A DNA stretch of 64,000 nt from Enterococcus alishanensis (GCF_019218635.1 NZ_JAHUZB010000002.1:62001-126000); one strand, 5' to 3'; numbered from the stretch's first letter, positions 36,279-45,824 are shown. Numbers and translations: made by a program. The notes: generated by a model from the letters alone, not told the origin.

Positions 36279-39200
36279 ATGATGAAATATGACTTTGATT
36301 TATCGTTGGATCAACATACAAGCGTTGGCAAAATCATTGCTGAAATCAAAAAAGGTAGCAAAGTCTTAGAATTTGGTCCTGGAAATGGTCGAATGACGAA
36401 TTATTTAGTCAATGAACTAAAATGTGATGTTTCTATTGTAGAATTTGATCCAGTATTATTTGAACATGTAATGAATACGGCGCAAAATGGCTATTTAGGA
36501 AATATTGAAGAATATAAATGGGTGGATTATTTCGCTGGTCAAAAGTTTGATTTTATAATTTTTGCTGACGTTTTAGAACATCTAACCAATTCGGAAGAAG
36601 CATTGAGAAGATGCCGCGATTTTCTTAGTCGTGAAGGTGAAATATTAGTTACTTTTCCCAATATTACCCACAATTCTGTGTTGATTAATCTTTTTAACGA
36701 AAAATTAGATTGGAATCAGTACGGTCTATTAGATCGTACCCATAACAGCTTTTATACCCAAAGTGGTTTTGAGGATTTGTTTTCGCGGATTGATTTACAC
36801 ATTCGCAAAGAAGATTTTACTTATGCCCAAGTAGGCCAAAATGAGATTGAGTCAAACTATGAGGATTTACCTGCAATTATTCGCTATTCATTTAAACAAC
36901 GTCCGTTTAGTGAAGTTTATCAGTATTTCTACGCTTTAAGGAAAGAACCTGTAGCAGAGCCTGAGAGAACGATTCCGGTAAATTCTAATAATAATACACA
37001 AATTCAGTTGGCTTATCGAATTGATGGTAAATATGAGATTGAACCTTACTTAGTAAACCATAAGACCAAAGAAAACTTAGTAACTGAACATCATGCACCA
37101 GTTGAAACAGAGCGCTTGCGAATTGTTGTGGGACATTTTCCATCAACTGTTCGAATCTCAGTTGTTTCAAATAATCAGTTGTTGCCAATTAGAAACACCA
37201 ATGCTGACTGGTATCAAGAAGATTTATTTGTTTTTGATCAGATTGAAGAGGAGCCATTTATTACGGTTTCCGGTCGTCACGTAGCAGATAAAGATTTTAC
37301 TGTGACAATTGAAGTCTTGAATGAAGAAGAATTTTTACCTATCAATCAACTGATATTCAAAGATCTTGCTGACAATAAAAAAATCGAACGATTATTACGT
37401 GCTAAGATGGATTTTTATGACAAGTATCATTATGAATTAAGCAAAATCCCTTTTAAAAACCCAGATGAGTATGGTGATAATGAAGATCCAAACATAAATG
37501 ACCAAATCAAAATAACGGTGGAGTCCCTTGAAAATAATGAAGTAGATAACGAACTGATTGTTAAAGGTTGGGCCTATAAAATTGCTACGGAAGAACCAGT
37601 TGATTTTTTATTGGCAGAAGGTAGCAATGATTTGCACGTAAATCATCTTTATCGTCCGGATGTAAATGAAGTGTTTGATTTGATGGACGATGTAAAATAT
37701 GGTTTTATTTTAACCATTAAAGATTATCAGATTACTGATAGTTTTAGATTTTTAGCGATCACTAGAGAGAGTCAAGTTTTCCCTATTACTGTCTCGTTAC
37801 CTGAGAAAAAAGTTGTTTCGACGGCCAGTAGAATTCGCCGTGTCTTAGGAGTGATTAGACGAGAAGGATTGAGCCAAGCTTATAAAAAATTCCAATTGCG
37901 TAAACAACAAAGCGCAGATTACGAAGATTGGATGGAAAAAATTGAAATACCTAAGAGAGTAGCTTTGATAGAAGAAGCCAAAAGCTTAGAATTTCAGCCT
38001 AAAATATCATTGGTGGTTCCAGTTTATAATGTAGATGAAAAATGGTTACGGGCATGTGTGGGTTCTTTAACAATGCAAATTTATCAAAACTGGGAACTAT
38101 GTTTAGCCGATGATAATTCACCAAAACCTCATATTAAACCATTATTACAAGAATTGGCAGCAGAAGATGACCGTATTAAGGTAGTTTTCCGATCTGAAAA
38201 TGGACACATTTCTGAGGCAACTAATTCTGCTTTAGAAGTTGCAACCGGAGAATATATCGGATTTTTAGACAATGATGATATTTTAGCTGATACAGCTTTG
38301 TTAGAAGTGGTTAAAGCATTAAATGAAAATCCTGAAATCGAGTTTATTTATACAGATGAAGATAAGTTATCAATGTCAGCTAAACGATTTGATCCATTTT
38401 TCAAACCTAACTGGAACGAAACCTTGTTATTAGGGCATAATTATATCACTCATTTTGTGGTGGTGAAAAAAAATGTTATCGATCAAATCGGTGGTTTGAG
38501 AACGGAATTTAATGGCAGTCAGGATTACGATTTTGTTTTACGTGCGACTGAAACTGCTAAAGAAATTAAACATATTTCTAGTATGGCTTATCATTGGCGG
38601 ACGATTGAAACATCAGTTGCGATGGATCCTCAAAGTAAAGAGTATGCTTATGTTGCTGGTCAAAACGCAGTTGCTGCAGCTTTAGAACGTCGTAAAATCA
38701 AAGGGAAAGTTAGCATGACTAAAAATTATGGTGCTTATAAAGTTGATTTTACTTATGCTAAAGAACCAAAAGTTTCAATTATTTTTGCTAAGGATTTAAC
38801 TGATGCAACCGTTATTGAAAAAATGATTGAACTAACAAATTGGGAAAACTTTGAAGTGATTGTACCAACTAAGATAGCTGAAAAAATTGATATAGCTAAG
38901 GTTATAGGTGCTGAAAATACTACTAAAGCTGTTGAGCAAGCAACTGGAGAATATTTAGTTTTTCTATCTGCAGATTTATCACCCACACGAGCGAATTGGT
39001 TACACGAGGGAATGAACTTTGCTCAATTACCTGATACAGGAATTGTAACCGGAAAAATTATCAGTGACTATGACGCAATCTTAAATATCGGCGTGGTGAT
39101 TGATCAAAGAAATGAGACTCTCGTTTATGAACAACAGGGCCTATCTAATAAAACGATTGGCAATTATTTTAGACCCACATTGCCACGGGAAATTTATTCT

Positions 39201-39482
39201 GCGACAGAAGACTGTATTATTATCAGAAAAAGTGATTATTTAGCGGTAAATGGTTTTGATCTTAATTTACCTAAAGAAATAATGGGCGTTGACTTTAGTA
39301 TTCGAGTTTATCGCGAATTAAATAAAAATATTATTTTCGATCCGTATTTTGAAATGATCGCGGAACAAGATCAACGATTTAATGTTAGAAGAGAAGAATT
39401 TCAAAAACTCTCAGAGAAACATTCAGTGGAAAACTTAAAAGATCCTTACATTAATTTTTATCAATTTAACATTGGAGGATAG
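36279..39482 (+). CDS. epaN: Multidomain protein: SAM methyltransferase + GT2 + degenerate GT2 (EpaN type)
   Basis: A 1067-residue cytosolic protein. Residues 1-230 are a class I SAM methyltransferase, with LEFGPGNGR at 30-38. A linker domain (about 240-370) is unassigned. Residues 405-515 contain VKGWAY and the pattern YGFILTI, a module shared with the next protein. A complete GT2 domain runs from about 575 to 810, with VVPVYNVDEKW, CLADDNS and FLDNDD near 663. A second GT2-shaped stretch from about 830 to 1060 has SADLSP where the DxD motif belongs and lacks the usual catalytic ED pair, so it is probably inactive. The ATG abuts the epaM stop, with GGAAGGAT upstream. Confidence 0.88.
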   Translation: MMKYDFDLSLDQHTSVGKIIAEIKKGSKVLEFGPGNGRMTNYLVNELKCDVSIVEFDPVLFEHVMNTAQNGYLGNIEEYKWVDYFAGQKFDFIIFADVLEHLTNSEEALRRCRDFLSREGEILVTFPNITHNSVLINLFNEKLDWNQYGLLDRTHNSFYTQSGFEDLFSRIDLHIRKEDFTYAQVGQNEIESNYEDLPAIIRYSFKQRPFSEVYQYFYALRKEPVAEPERTIPVNSNNNTQIQLAYRIDGKYEIEPYLVNHKTKENLVTEHHAPVETERLRIVVGHFPSTVRISVVSNNQLLPIRNTNADWYQEDLFVFDQIEEEPFITVSGRHVADKDFTVTIEVLNEEEFLPINQLIFKDLADNKKIERLLRAKMDFYDKYHYELSKIPFKNPDEYGDNEDPNINDQIKITVESLENNEVDNELIVKGWAYKIATEEPVDFLLAEGSNDLHVNHLYRPDVNEVFDLMDDVKYGFILTIKDYQITDSFRFLAITRESQVFPITVSLPEKKVVSTASRIRRVLGVIRREGLSQAYKKFQLRKQQSADYEDWMEKIEIPKRVALIEEAKSLEFQPKISLVVPVYNVDEKWLRACVGSLTMQIYQNWELCLADDNSPKPHIKPLLQELAAEDDRIKVVFRSENGHISEATNSALEVATGEYIGFLDNDDILADTALLEVVKALNENPEIEFIYTDEDKLSMSAKRFDPFFKPNWNETLLLGHNYITHFVVVKKNVIDQIGGLRTEFNGSQDYDFVLRATETAKEIKHISSMAYHWRTIETSVAMDPQSKEYAYVAGQNAVAAALERRKIKGKVSMTKNYGAYKVDFTYAKEPKVSIIFAKDLTDATVIEKMIELTNWENFEVIVPTKIAEKIDIAKVIGAENTTKAVEQATGEYLVFLSADLSPTRANWLHEGMNFAQLPDTGIVTGKIISDYDAILNIGVVIDQRNETLVYEQQGLSNKTIGNYFRPTLPREIYSATEDCIIIRKSDYLAVNGFDLNLPKEIMGVDFSIRVYRELNKNIIFDPYFEMIAEQDQRFNVRREEFQKLSEKHSVENLKDPYINFYQFNIGG

Positions 39483-39486
39483 CTTC

Positions 39487-41631
39487 GTGACAAAAAACAA
39501 CTTAACAATTGCAATTGATAATAGTCAGTATCTTCCTGAAACCCAAGAATTTATTGTAACTGGCTGGGCACTTGATACCGGGACAAAAGCAGTACCCAAA
39601 ATTGAAATTGTAGGTACGGGGATAAACGAGTCAAAGATTACTTATCAAGGACGTCACGATGTGGCTGCATTACACAAGACTAGTGCTACTTTACAAATGG
39701 GCTTTCAAATTGTCTTGAAAGTTAATAATCCGGAAGATAAAGTTGTGATTTCGTTTGTTTTGGCAGATCAAATCATAGAAAAAATTTTTATTCCTAACAA
39801 TCAAATAATTACTCCAGAAAAAATGCCTTCAAAAACCCAGCAGTATTATACAAAAATCCGTAAAGGACTGGGTTATTTAAAGCGTAATGGTTTAAAAAGT
39901 ACTTTGCGGCGCATTTCATTGGAGCAGGATAAACAAAGTGATGAAACCTATCAAACATGGATTGCTCAAAATGAAAATTGGGACCGTAATTCAATAGAAA
40001 AAGAAATTAAGGATTTTTCTTATCAGCCTAAAATTTCTATTTTAATGCCCACTTATAATGTTGAAGAAAAATGGTTGACCAAGTGTATTGAATCAGTAAT
40101 AGGGCAGTTTTATGGGAACTGGGAACTGTGTATTGCTGATGACCATTCTACTGATGATAGTGTGCGACCACTATTAGAAAAATTTGCGGCTGAAGATGAC
40201 CGCATCAAACTGTTTTTCCGTCCAGAAAATGGTCATATTTCTCGAGCAACGAATTCTGCTTTAAAAATAGCAACAGGGGAATTCGTAGCACTATTAGATA
40301 ACGATGATGAGCTAGCGCCAATTGCGTTATATGAAGTTGCAAAGCTTTTAAACCGTCAAACAGATTTGGATCTTATTTATAGTGATGAAGATAAGATCGA
40401 TATGGAGGGGCGACGATTTGATCCGGCTTTTAAACCAGATTGGTCACCAGATTTATTATTAGGAACAAACTATATTTCCCATTTAGGTGTTTATCGAAAA
40501 ACAATTATGGATAAAATTGGTGGTTTTAGAGTTGGGTTGGAAGGCTCACAAGATTATGATTTAGTTTTACGGTTTACTGAACAAACGACAGCAGATAAAA
40601 TTGGACATATTCCCCAAATTTTATATTATTGGCGTATCTTACCGAGCTCTACAGCAGCAGACCAATCGACTAAGAGCTATGCTTTTGATGCCGGATTAAC
40701 TGCTGTTCAAGATGCAATCCAAAGACGTGGCATTAAAGCAACGGTCACACATGCTGCAGGAAATGGCCTTTATGATGTTAATTACGATATTCTTTCAGAA
40801 GATTTGGTCAGTGTAATCATTCCAACAAAAAATGGATATGATGATGTAAAACGCTGTATTGATTCAATTATTGCATTGACGACTTATTCTAATTACGAAA
40901 TTATTTTAGCGGATAATGGCAGTGATGATCCTAAGATGACTACTTTATATCAAGACTATCAAGAACAACTTGGTGAAAGGTTTGTTGTTGAGGTGATTGA
41001 TATTCCATTTAATTATTCACGTATTAATAATCTAGCTGCCAAAAAGGCAAAAGGTAAATATTTATTGTTTTTGAATAATGATACAGAGGTTATCACGCCA
41101 GAGTGGATGAGTAAAATGGTTTCTTTTGCACAATTTTCGAGAGTGGGTTGTGTTGGAGCGAAGTTATATTATCCTAACCAAACGATTCAGCATGCCGGAG
41201 TTGTTTTAGGCTTAGGCGGCGCTGCTGGACATGTACATCATACATTTCCAAGAGGAGATTTTGGTTATTTTGGGAAATTAGAAATTAATGTAAATTATTT
41301 AGCTGTTACAGCAGCTTGTATGATGATGCGTGCAAAAGATTTTTCTGAATTAGGTGGTTTTAACGAGGAATTAACCGTTGCCTTTAATGATGTAGATTTA
41401 TGTTTACGAGAATATGAAGCTGGACATGACAATGTGTGGCTCCATGGTGCTGAATTGTATCATTTTGAATCTCAGTCTCGTGGTTATGAGAATACACCAG
41501 AAAAATTGGAGCGTTTCGAAGCAGAAACAGCCTATATGGAAGAAAAATATCATGAATATATTGAAAATGATCCTTACTATAATCCCAATTTGACTCGCCA
41601 AGGCGGGAATTTAGCAGTAAGAATTGATTAG
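39487..41631 (+). CDS. epaO: Tandem GT2 glycosyltransferase (EpaO type)
   Basis: A 714-residue cytosolic protein with two intact GT2 domains. Residues 1-110 hold a small module with VTGWAL and RHDVAALHK, like that in EpaN. The first GT2 domain (about 175-420) has LMPTYNVEEKW, CIADDHS and LLDNDD. The second (about 440-690) has VIIPTKNG, ILADNGS, FLNNDTEV and AFNDVDLCLR. Both resemble rhamnan-chain transferases and may polymerise or branch rhamnose. The frame opens at a TTG (39472), but GGAGG at 39474-39478 lies 8 nt before the GTG at 39487, which is the start, 4 nt after the epaN stop. A terminator follows. Confidence 0.9.
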   Translation: MTKNNLTIAIDNSQYLPETQEFIVTGWALDTGTKAVPKIEIVGTGINESKITYQGRHDVAALHKTSATLQMGFQIVLKVNNPEDKVVISFVLADQIIEKIFIPNNQIITPEKMPSKTQQYYTKIRKGLGYLKRNGLKSTLRRISLEQDKQSDETYQTWIAQNENWDRNSIEKEIKDFSYQPKISILMPTYNVEEKWLTKCIESVIGQFYGNWELCIADDHSTDDSVRPLLEKFAAEDDRIKLFFRPENGHISRATNSALKIATGEFVALLDNDDELAPIALYEVAKLLNRQTDLDLIYSDEDKIDMEGRRFDPAFKPDWSPDLLLGTNYISHLGVYRKTIMDKIGGFRVGLEGSQDYDLVLRFTEQTTADKIGHIPQILYYWRILPSSTAADQSTKSYAFDAGLTAVQDAIQRRGIKATVTHAAGNGLYDVNYDILSEDLVSVIIPTKNGYDDVKRCIDSIIALTTYSNYEIILADNGSDDPKMTTLYQDYQEQLGERFVVEVIDIPFNYSRINNLAAKKAKGKYLLFLNNDTEVITPEWMSKMVSFAQFSRVGCVGAKLYYPNQTIQHAGVVLGLGGAAGHVHHTFPRGDFGYFGKLEINVNYLAVTAACMMMRAKDFSELGGFNEELTVAFNDVDLCLREYEAGHDNVWLHGAELYHFESQSRGYENTPEKLERFEAETAYMEEKYHEYIENDPYYNPNLTRQGGNLAVRID

Positions 41632-41636
41632 TTGAA

Positions 41637-41663
41637 CTCAGAGGATTTTCTCTGGGTTTTTTT
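41637..41663 (+). terminator. Terminator after epaO
   Basis: CTCAGAG (41637-41643) pairs with CTCTGGG (41650-41656, one G-U pair), followed by seven T. It ends the conserved half of the locus. Confidence 0.82.
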
Positions 41664-41725
41664 GAAGAATGACTTTTTGATTTCTTTAACAATTATGATC
41701 AATCCTACTTTTTTCAAGCTAATTA

Positions 41726-41734
41726 TGGTATTAT
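41726..41734 (+). promoter_or_regulatory. Extended -10 promoter for epaR and the variable region
   Basis: TGG-TATTAT (41726-41734) fits an extended -10 element, 34 bp before the epaR ATG. No clear -35 is visible. Confidence 0.5.
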
Positions 41735-41767
41735 CATAAATGGATTATTTTATCAGTTAGGAGTGTC

Positions 41768-43156
41768 ATGATGAATAATAATGAATGGGGCGGGGCAAGA
41801 AGAGCAATCATTATTCTTTTTGATGTGATTTGTTTTAATTTTTCCATTTATTTAAGTTTTTTAATAAAATTTCATGGAAATATTCCAGCACGAAATTTTG
41901 AATCCTTTCAGAATTCAGCGATTTTTATTTCCCTTTTTTTTATTGCGTTAAACATTTTATTAGGATCTTATGTTTTTTATAATCGAATTATCAGTGATAT
42001 TGTTTTTGTAACAGTGATTGGGCAGTTTTTAATGTCATTAGGAATTATGATTATCACTTTTGCAGGTCGCTGGTTTGCCTTTCCAAGGAGTGTAATTCTG
42101 TGGTCTTTTTTAATTGGGACAATTTTATTGATTATTTATCGGATCATTGTTTATCGTATTTATTTAAAACTGAGTAAAAATAAACAAGTCTTAATTATAG
42201 GCTTTGAAAAAGATGTAGCACCAGCTGTTCAAAATTTTAATTCTCAAAAAAATAATAAACATAAAGTTTATGGTATTGTTGTTGATCATTTTTTTGATCA
42301 TCTAAAAGAATTAATTGACAATGTCGATATTGTTTATTTAGCTTCTGAAATCAATGAAAGTGAAAAAATAAATATATACCAACTGGTTACGAAAAAAGAA
42401 AAAAAACTTTTTTTGAATACCACATTTGAAAATTTAATGACAATTAATTCAAATATTATGAATTTTGAAGATGAAAGTATTATTGAGTCAACAGGTTTTA
42501 AAATTCCGACCGAGGATGCATTATTTAAACGTTTGTTTGATATAGTTATCTCAATCGTATTATTAATAATTGCTTCACCTTTTATGCTGTTTACGGCGAT
42601 TTTAGTCAAAGTAACTTCGCCAGGACCAGTTATTTATAAACAAATTCGAATTACCAAAAATCAAAAAGAGTTTCCAATTTATAAATTCAGGTCAATGACT
42701 GCAACAGCAGAAGCGAAATCCGGACCTGTCTTGGCTAAGAGTAATGATGCTAGAGTGACACCAGTCGGTAAATTCATTCGAGCAGTTCGTTTTGATGAAC
42801 TACCACAATTAGTTAATGTATTAAAAGGTGATATGTCGATTATTGGTCCAAGACCAGAGAGACCTTTCTTTGTTGATCAATTTAATCGAGAAAATCCATA
42901 TTACTATTTGCGACACAATGTCCGAGCCGGAATCACAGGATATGCGCAAGTATATGGAAAATATGTTTCAGACTATAATAGTAAATTAAGATTTGATTTG
43001 TTATATATAAAAAAATATTCTCTTATGTTGGATTTAAAGATTTTACTGCAAACCATTAAAATTCTTTTTGATAAAGTATCATCTCAAGGAATAGAAGAAG
43101 CGGCAGTGACAAAATTATGCGATATTGATTTTCCTAAAGAGAGTATTTATTCATAA
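41768..43156 (+). CDS. epaR: Polyprenyl glycosylphosphotransferase (WbaP/EpaR type)
   Basis: A 462-residue membrane enzyme with four N-terminal helices, a CoA-binding-like cytosolic domain (about 135-245) and the C-terminal bacterial sugar transferase domain. KRLFDIVISIVLL, SPGPVIYKQIRI, YKFRSM, RFDELPQLVNVLKGDMS and GPRPERP are the diagnostic motifs, with the catalytic Asp-Glu in DELPQL. It would transfer a hexose-1-phosphate to undecaprenyl phosphate, giving a second starting point separate from EpaA. TAGGAG lies 5 nt before the ATG. It heads the variable half of the locus. Confidence 0.93.
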   Translation: MMNNNEWGGARRAIIILFDVICFNFSIYLSFLIKFHGNIPARNFESFQNSAIFISLFFIALNILLGSYVFYNRIISDIVFVTVIGQFLMSLGIMIITFAGRWFAFPRSVILWSFLIGTILLIIYRIIVYRIYLKLSKNKQVLIIGFEKDVAPAVQNFNSQKNNKHKVYGIVVDHFFDHLKELIDNVDIVYLASEINESEKINIYQLVTKKEKKLFLNTTFENLMTINSNIMNFEDESIIESTGFKIPTEDALFKRLFDIVISIVLLIIASPFMLFTAILVKVTSPGPVIYKQIRITKNQKEFPIYKFRSMTATAEAKSGPVLAKSNDARVTPVGKFIRAVRFDELPQLVNVLKGDMSIIGPRPERPFFVDQFNRENPYYYLRHNVRAGITGYAQVYGKYVSDYNSKLRFDLLYIKKYSLMLDLKILLQTIKILFDKVSSQGIEEAAVTKLCDIDFPKESIYS

Positions 43157-43169
43157 GGAGCGAAAATTT

Positions 43170-44015
43170 GTGAAAGTTGCGGAGATTAGTGTATTGATGT
43201 CTGTGTATCAGAAAGAAAAGCCTAAATATTTTGCTGCAGCCATCAAAAGTACCTTGGATCAAAGCTTGCTACCGCAAGAATTAGTTCTTGTATTAGACGG
43301 ACCAATTACAAATGAGTTGCAAACAATAATTGATGCAAATAAAGATAATGGCAAAGTGTTAATTAGAGTTGTTCCTTTGAAAACCAATCAAGGCTTGGGT
43401 ATTGCTTTAGCAAAAGGGGTTACAGCCTGTCAAAATGAATTGATTGCTCGGATGGATACTGATGATATTATGCGAGAAGACCGTTTAGAAAAACAGTATC
43501 AAGCTTTTTTAGATAATAAAAACTTAACTATTGTTGGATCTGATATCGATGAATTTACTGGTGATCCTTCCAACGTCATTGGTAAAAGAGTAGTACCCGA
43601 AACAAACAAAGATATTAGACAATTTTCAAAAAAAAGAAATCCTTTTAATCACATGACAGTAATGTTTAAAAAATCTGATGTCTTAGCAGTTGGAAATTAT
43701 CAAGCTCTAAATGGTTTTGAAGATTATTATTTATGGGTTCGTCTATTAAAAGCGGGTTACCAGGGAATGAATATTAAAGAGTCGTTGGTATACGCTCGTG
43801 GTGGAGAAGATATGTACGCTCGGCGTGGCGGGATGAACTATTTTATTTATGGATTGAATGCACGAAAAGTTATTTATCAAAATGGACTAGGAAGTCTAAA
43901 TGACTACTTTGTATCGATTAGTGCGCATATAGTAACTAGTATTTTACCTAATCGTGTGAGAGGTTTTGTATATAAAAAACTACTAAGACAGCGAGGAAAG
44001 CTTAATGAAGATTAA
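43170..44015 (+). CDS. GT2-family glycosyltransferase
   Basis: A 281-residue single-domain GT-A enzyme of the AmsE/WcaA-like group. ISVLMSVYQKEKP opens the fold, LVLVLDGPIT binds nucleotide, NQGLGIALAKG follows, ARMDTDDIM carries the DxD motif, and FEDYYLWVRLL has the catalytic acid. The frame is open upstream into epaR, but AAGGAG lies 9 nt before the GTG at 43170, which is the start. It follows epaR by 13 nt and overlaps the next gene by 11 nt, so it belongs to the same operon. It probably adds the second sugar of the repeat unit. Confidence 0.88.
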   Translation: MKVAEISVLMSVYQKEKPKYFAAAIKSTLDQSLLPQELVLVLDGPITNELQTIIDANKDNGKVLIRVVPLKTNQGLGIALAKGVTACQNELIARMDTDDIMREDRLEKQYQAFLDNKNLTIVGSDIDEFTGDPSNVIGKRVVPETNKDIRQFSKKRNPFNHMTVMFKKSDVLAVGNYQALNGFEDYYLWVRLLKAGYQGMNIKESLVYARGGEDMYARRGGMNYFIYGLNARKVIYQNGLGSLNDYFVSISAHIVTSILPNRVRGFVYKKLLRQRGKLNED

Positions 44016-44598
44016 AGTGAATATTACTGGTTATAAAAGATTTCTAAAAAAATATAGTTTATTCATTGTTTTGTCGACTATCATTTGTGGTGCAGCTATT
44101 TCAGGAGCTGCTTACTTTTTAACAGGGAGAGAATACGTCTCTGAGTCCCAGTTATTAGTGAACTTGCCTCAAAATGAGGCTACAACAAATGCTGATGCTA
44201 TCGTTGCAAATGAAGGAATGATCAACACTTACAAGCAAATTATTAAAAGTGATGAATTTTTAGATCTAATTGCAAAAGATAATAAAATAGATACTTCTGA
44301 TTTAAAAGACAACATTCAAATTGAGCAAGTAGAGAATTCTTATGCATTTAGTGTTAATGTAACAGATAAATCTAGAAAAACTGTGGCGGCATTAAGCAAG
44401 CAAATTTCTACCCAATTTAAAAATACAATTAATCAATATGTAGAAGTTGAAAATGTCCAAATTTTATCTTCAAATATAGTGTCCAGTGATAAAAGCCGCT
44501 TAATTAATTTACTACGTTTTGCAGCTATTGGATTATTAACTGGATTTTGTTTATCAATGGGATTCGCTTTGATTAAAGAAAATGTCATATTTGAGTAG
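44005..44598 (+). CDS. Wzz/CpsC-like chain-length protein without kinase partner
   Basis: A 197-residue protein with a helix near each end (about 17-38 and 170-190) and an outward-facing middle, the topology of polysaccharide co-polymerases of the CpsC/CapA/YveK type. SESQLLVNLP and the closing segment near the second helix fit the family. It should set chain length together with a polymerase, here the EpsG-like protein that follows. There is no CpsD-type tyrosine kinase or CpsB phosphatase in the window, and the C-terminus after the last helix is only about eight residues. GAGGAAAG lies upstream; the start overlaps the previous stop by 11 nt. Confidence 0.83.
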   Translation: MKIKVNITGYKRFLKKYSLFIVLSTIICGAAISGAAYFLTGREYVSESQLLVNLPQNEATTNADAIVANEGMINTYKQIIKSDEFLDLIAKDNKIDTSDLKDNIQIEQVENSYAFSVNVTDKSRKTVAALSKQISTQFKNTINQYVEVENVQILSSNIVSSDKSRLINLLRFAAIGLLTGFCLSMGFALIKENVIFE

Positions 44599-44606
44599 GC
44601 AAAATT

Positions 44607-45824
44607 ATGAGTATAATTTTTTGGTTCTTTTTAGCTCAACCTATCTTAGGAATGTTCTTAGTTCCTAAATTTATTTTCACTGAAAAAAATAAAGTGATAG
44701 CTTACGCATTATTATTAGGTGCTTTTTTCGGCTATTTAGCTTATTTTATTGATCCATCTCCAACAATTGATTTGGCTCGTTACTTTGAGAAAATGGAAAT
44801 GTTATCACATTTTTCTCTAAATAGATTTCTTAATTATTATGATTTGAGTGCACAATTAGACTTATCCAATTGGTTCTTTTTTGGTATTTCAAAATTAAAT
44901 GATGTAAATTTAATGCCATTGATAGTCATGTTTTTTGTTTATTCTTCGGTGTTTTACATGATTTTAGATAATAGAAAGAGAAATGATGTTAGTAACAAAC
45001 TTCTTTTTGTTCAAATGTTTATCGTCGTTTCTTTTTTGTCTTTTCCAGGAATTGCTAGTAACATTCGAAACATTTCAGCCTTTGTCTTTTTTATGTTGGG
45101 TTTTTATCTAGAAGTGTACCATGAAAAGAATTGGAAAAGAGTTATTTGGTTATATTTAGTGGCAATTTTAATTCATAAAACGGCTGTCATTTTGATTCTT
45201 TTGAGAGTACTAGCCTATTTCATTAATAAGTGGAAAAGTAAAAAAATCTTAATCACTATATGTTTAATTTTTCTATTGTGTTCTGTTTCAATTATTGTAG
45301 TTTATAAAATTATACATGTATTACCCATAGCGATACCATTTAGTTCTTTAGTTGATAAGGCCTATTCGTATGCAACTGGTTTTGGAAGTACTGATGATTA
45401 TATGGTTTATATTGAAGGTAGCTTATTCATGCGTCTTCAAAAAATGTTCTTTTTGATTGTTAATCTGTTATTTTTAAGCTTTTTCATCATAACAAAACAA
45501 TACAAAAAGATTTCTCAATTTTCAAATGAAAATAAAACCAATCAATTTTCAATTTTTATTTTTCTGGTTTTAATACTTACAATTGGAACAATCCCAATTA
45601 CGTTACCTGTTTATTGGCGTTTTTCTTTGGTTACAGTAATATATTCCTGGTCGTTTATAACTAAAGATATCTTAAAAAGACAGAATTTTTTAATCATCAT
45701 AATGTGTGTTTGCATTGGGGGGCTTTTATATCAAAGTCTTCTTTTGGCTCAATTTACTGATATAACTCAATTTATATTCCACATTTTTACAAACAATTAT
45801 TTTTCGATATTTTTCGGTAAATGA
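44607..45824 (+). CDS. EpsG/Wzy-like polysaccharide polymerase
   Basis: A 405-residue protein with about eleven helices. IDPSPTIDLARYFEKMEML near residue 47 fits the EpsG group, whose members carry a D-x-x-RY element in the first outer loop. RNISAFVFFMLGFYLEV and IHKTAVILILLRVLAYF are other family-like segments. It would polymerise lipid-linked repeat units outside the membrane. The ribosome binding site is weak (TAGGCAAAATT), which suggests coupling to the preceding gene 8 nt upstream. Sequence here is notably AT-rich. Confidence 0.8.
   Translation: MSIIFWFFLAQPILGMFLVPKFIFTEKNKVIAYALLLGAFFGYLAYFIDPSPTIDLARYFEKMEMLSHFSLNRFLNYYDLSAQLDLSNWFFFGISKLNDVNLMPLIVMFFVYSSVFYMILDNRKRNDVSNKLLFVQMFIVVSFLSFPGIASNIRNISAFVFFMLGFYLEVYHEKNWKRVIWLYLVAILIHKTAVILILLRVLAYFINKWKSKKILITICLIFLLCSVSIIVVYKIIHVLPIAIPFSSLVDKAYSYATGFGSTDDYMVYIEGSLFMRLQKMFFLIVNLLFLSFFIITKQYKKISQFSNENKTNQFSIFIFLVLILTIGTIPITLPVYWRFSLVTVIYSWSFITKDILKRQNFLIIIMCVCIGGLLYQSLLLAQFTDITQFIFHIFTNNYFSIFFGK

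Noticed and set aside
41384-41692. Open frame on the minus strand across the end of epaO
   Set aside because: It overlaps conserved GT2 coding sequence and its composition follows the opposite strand; no ribosome binding site.
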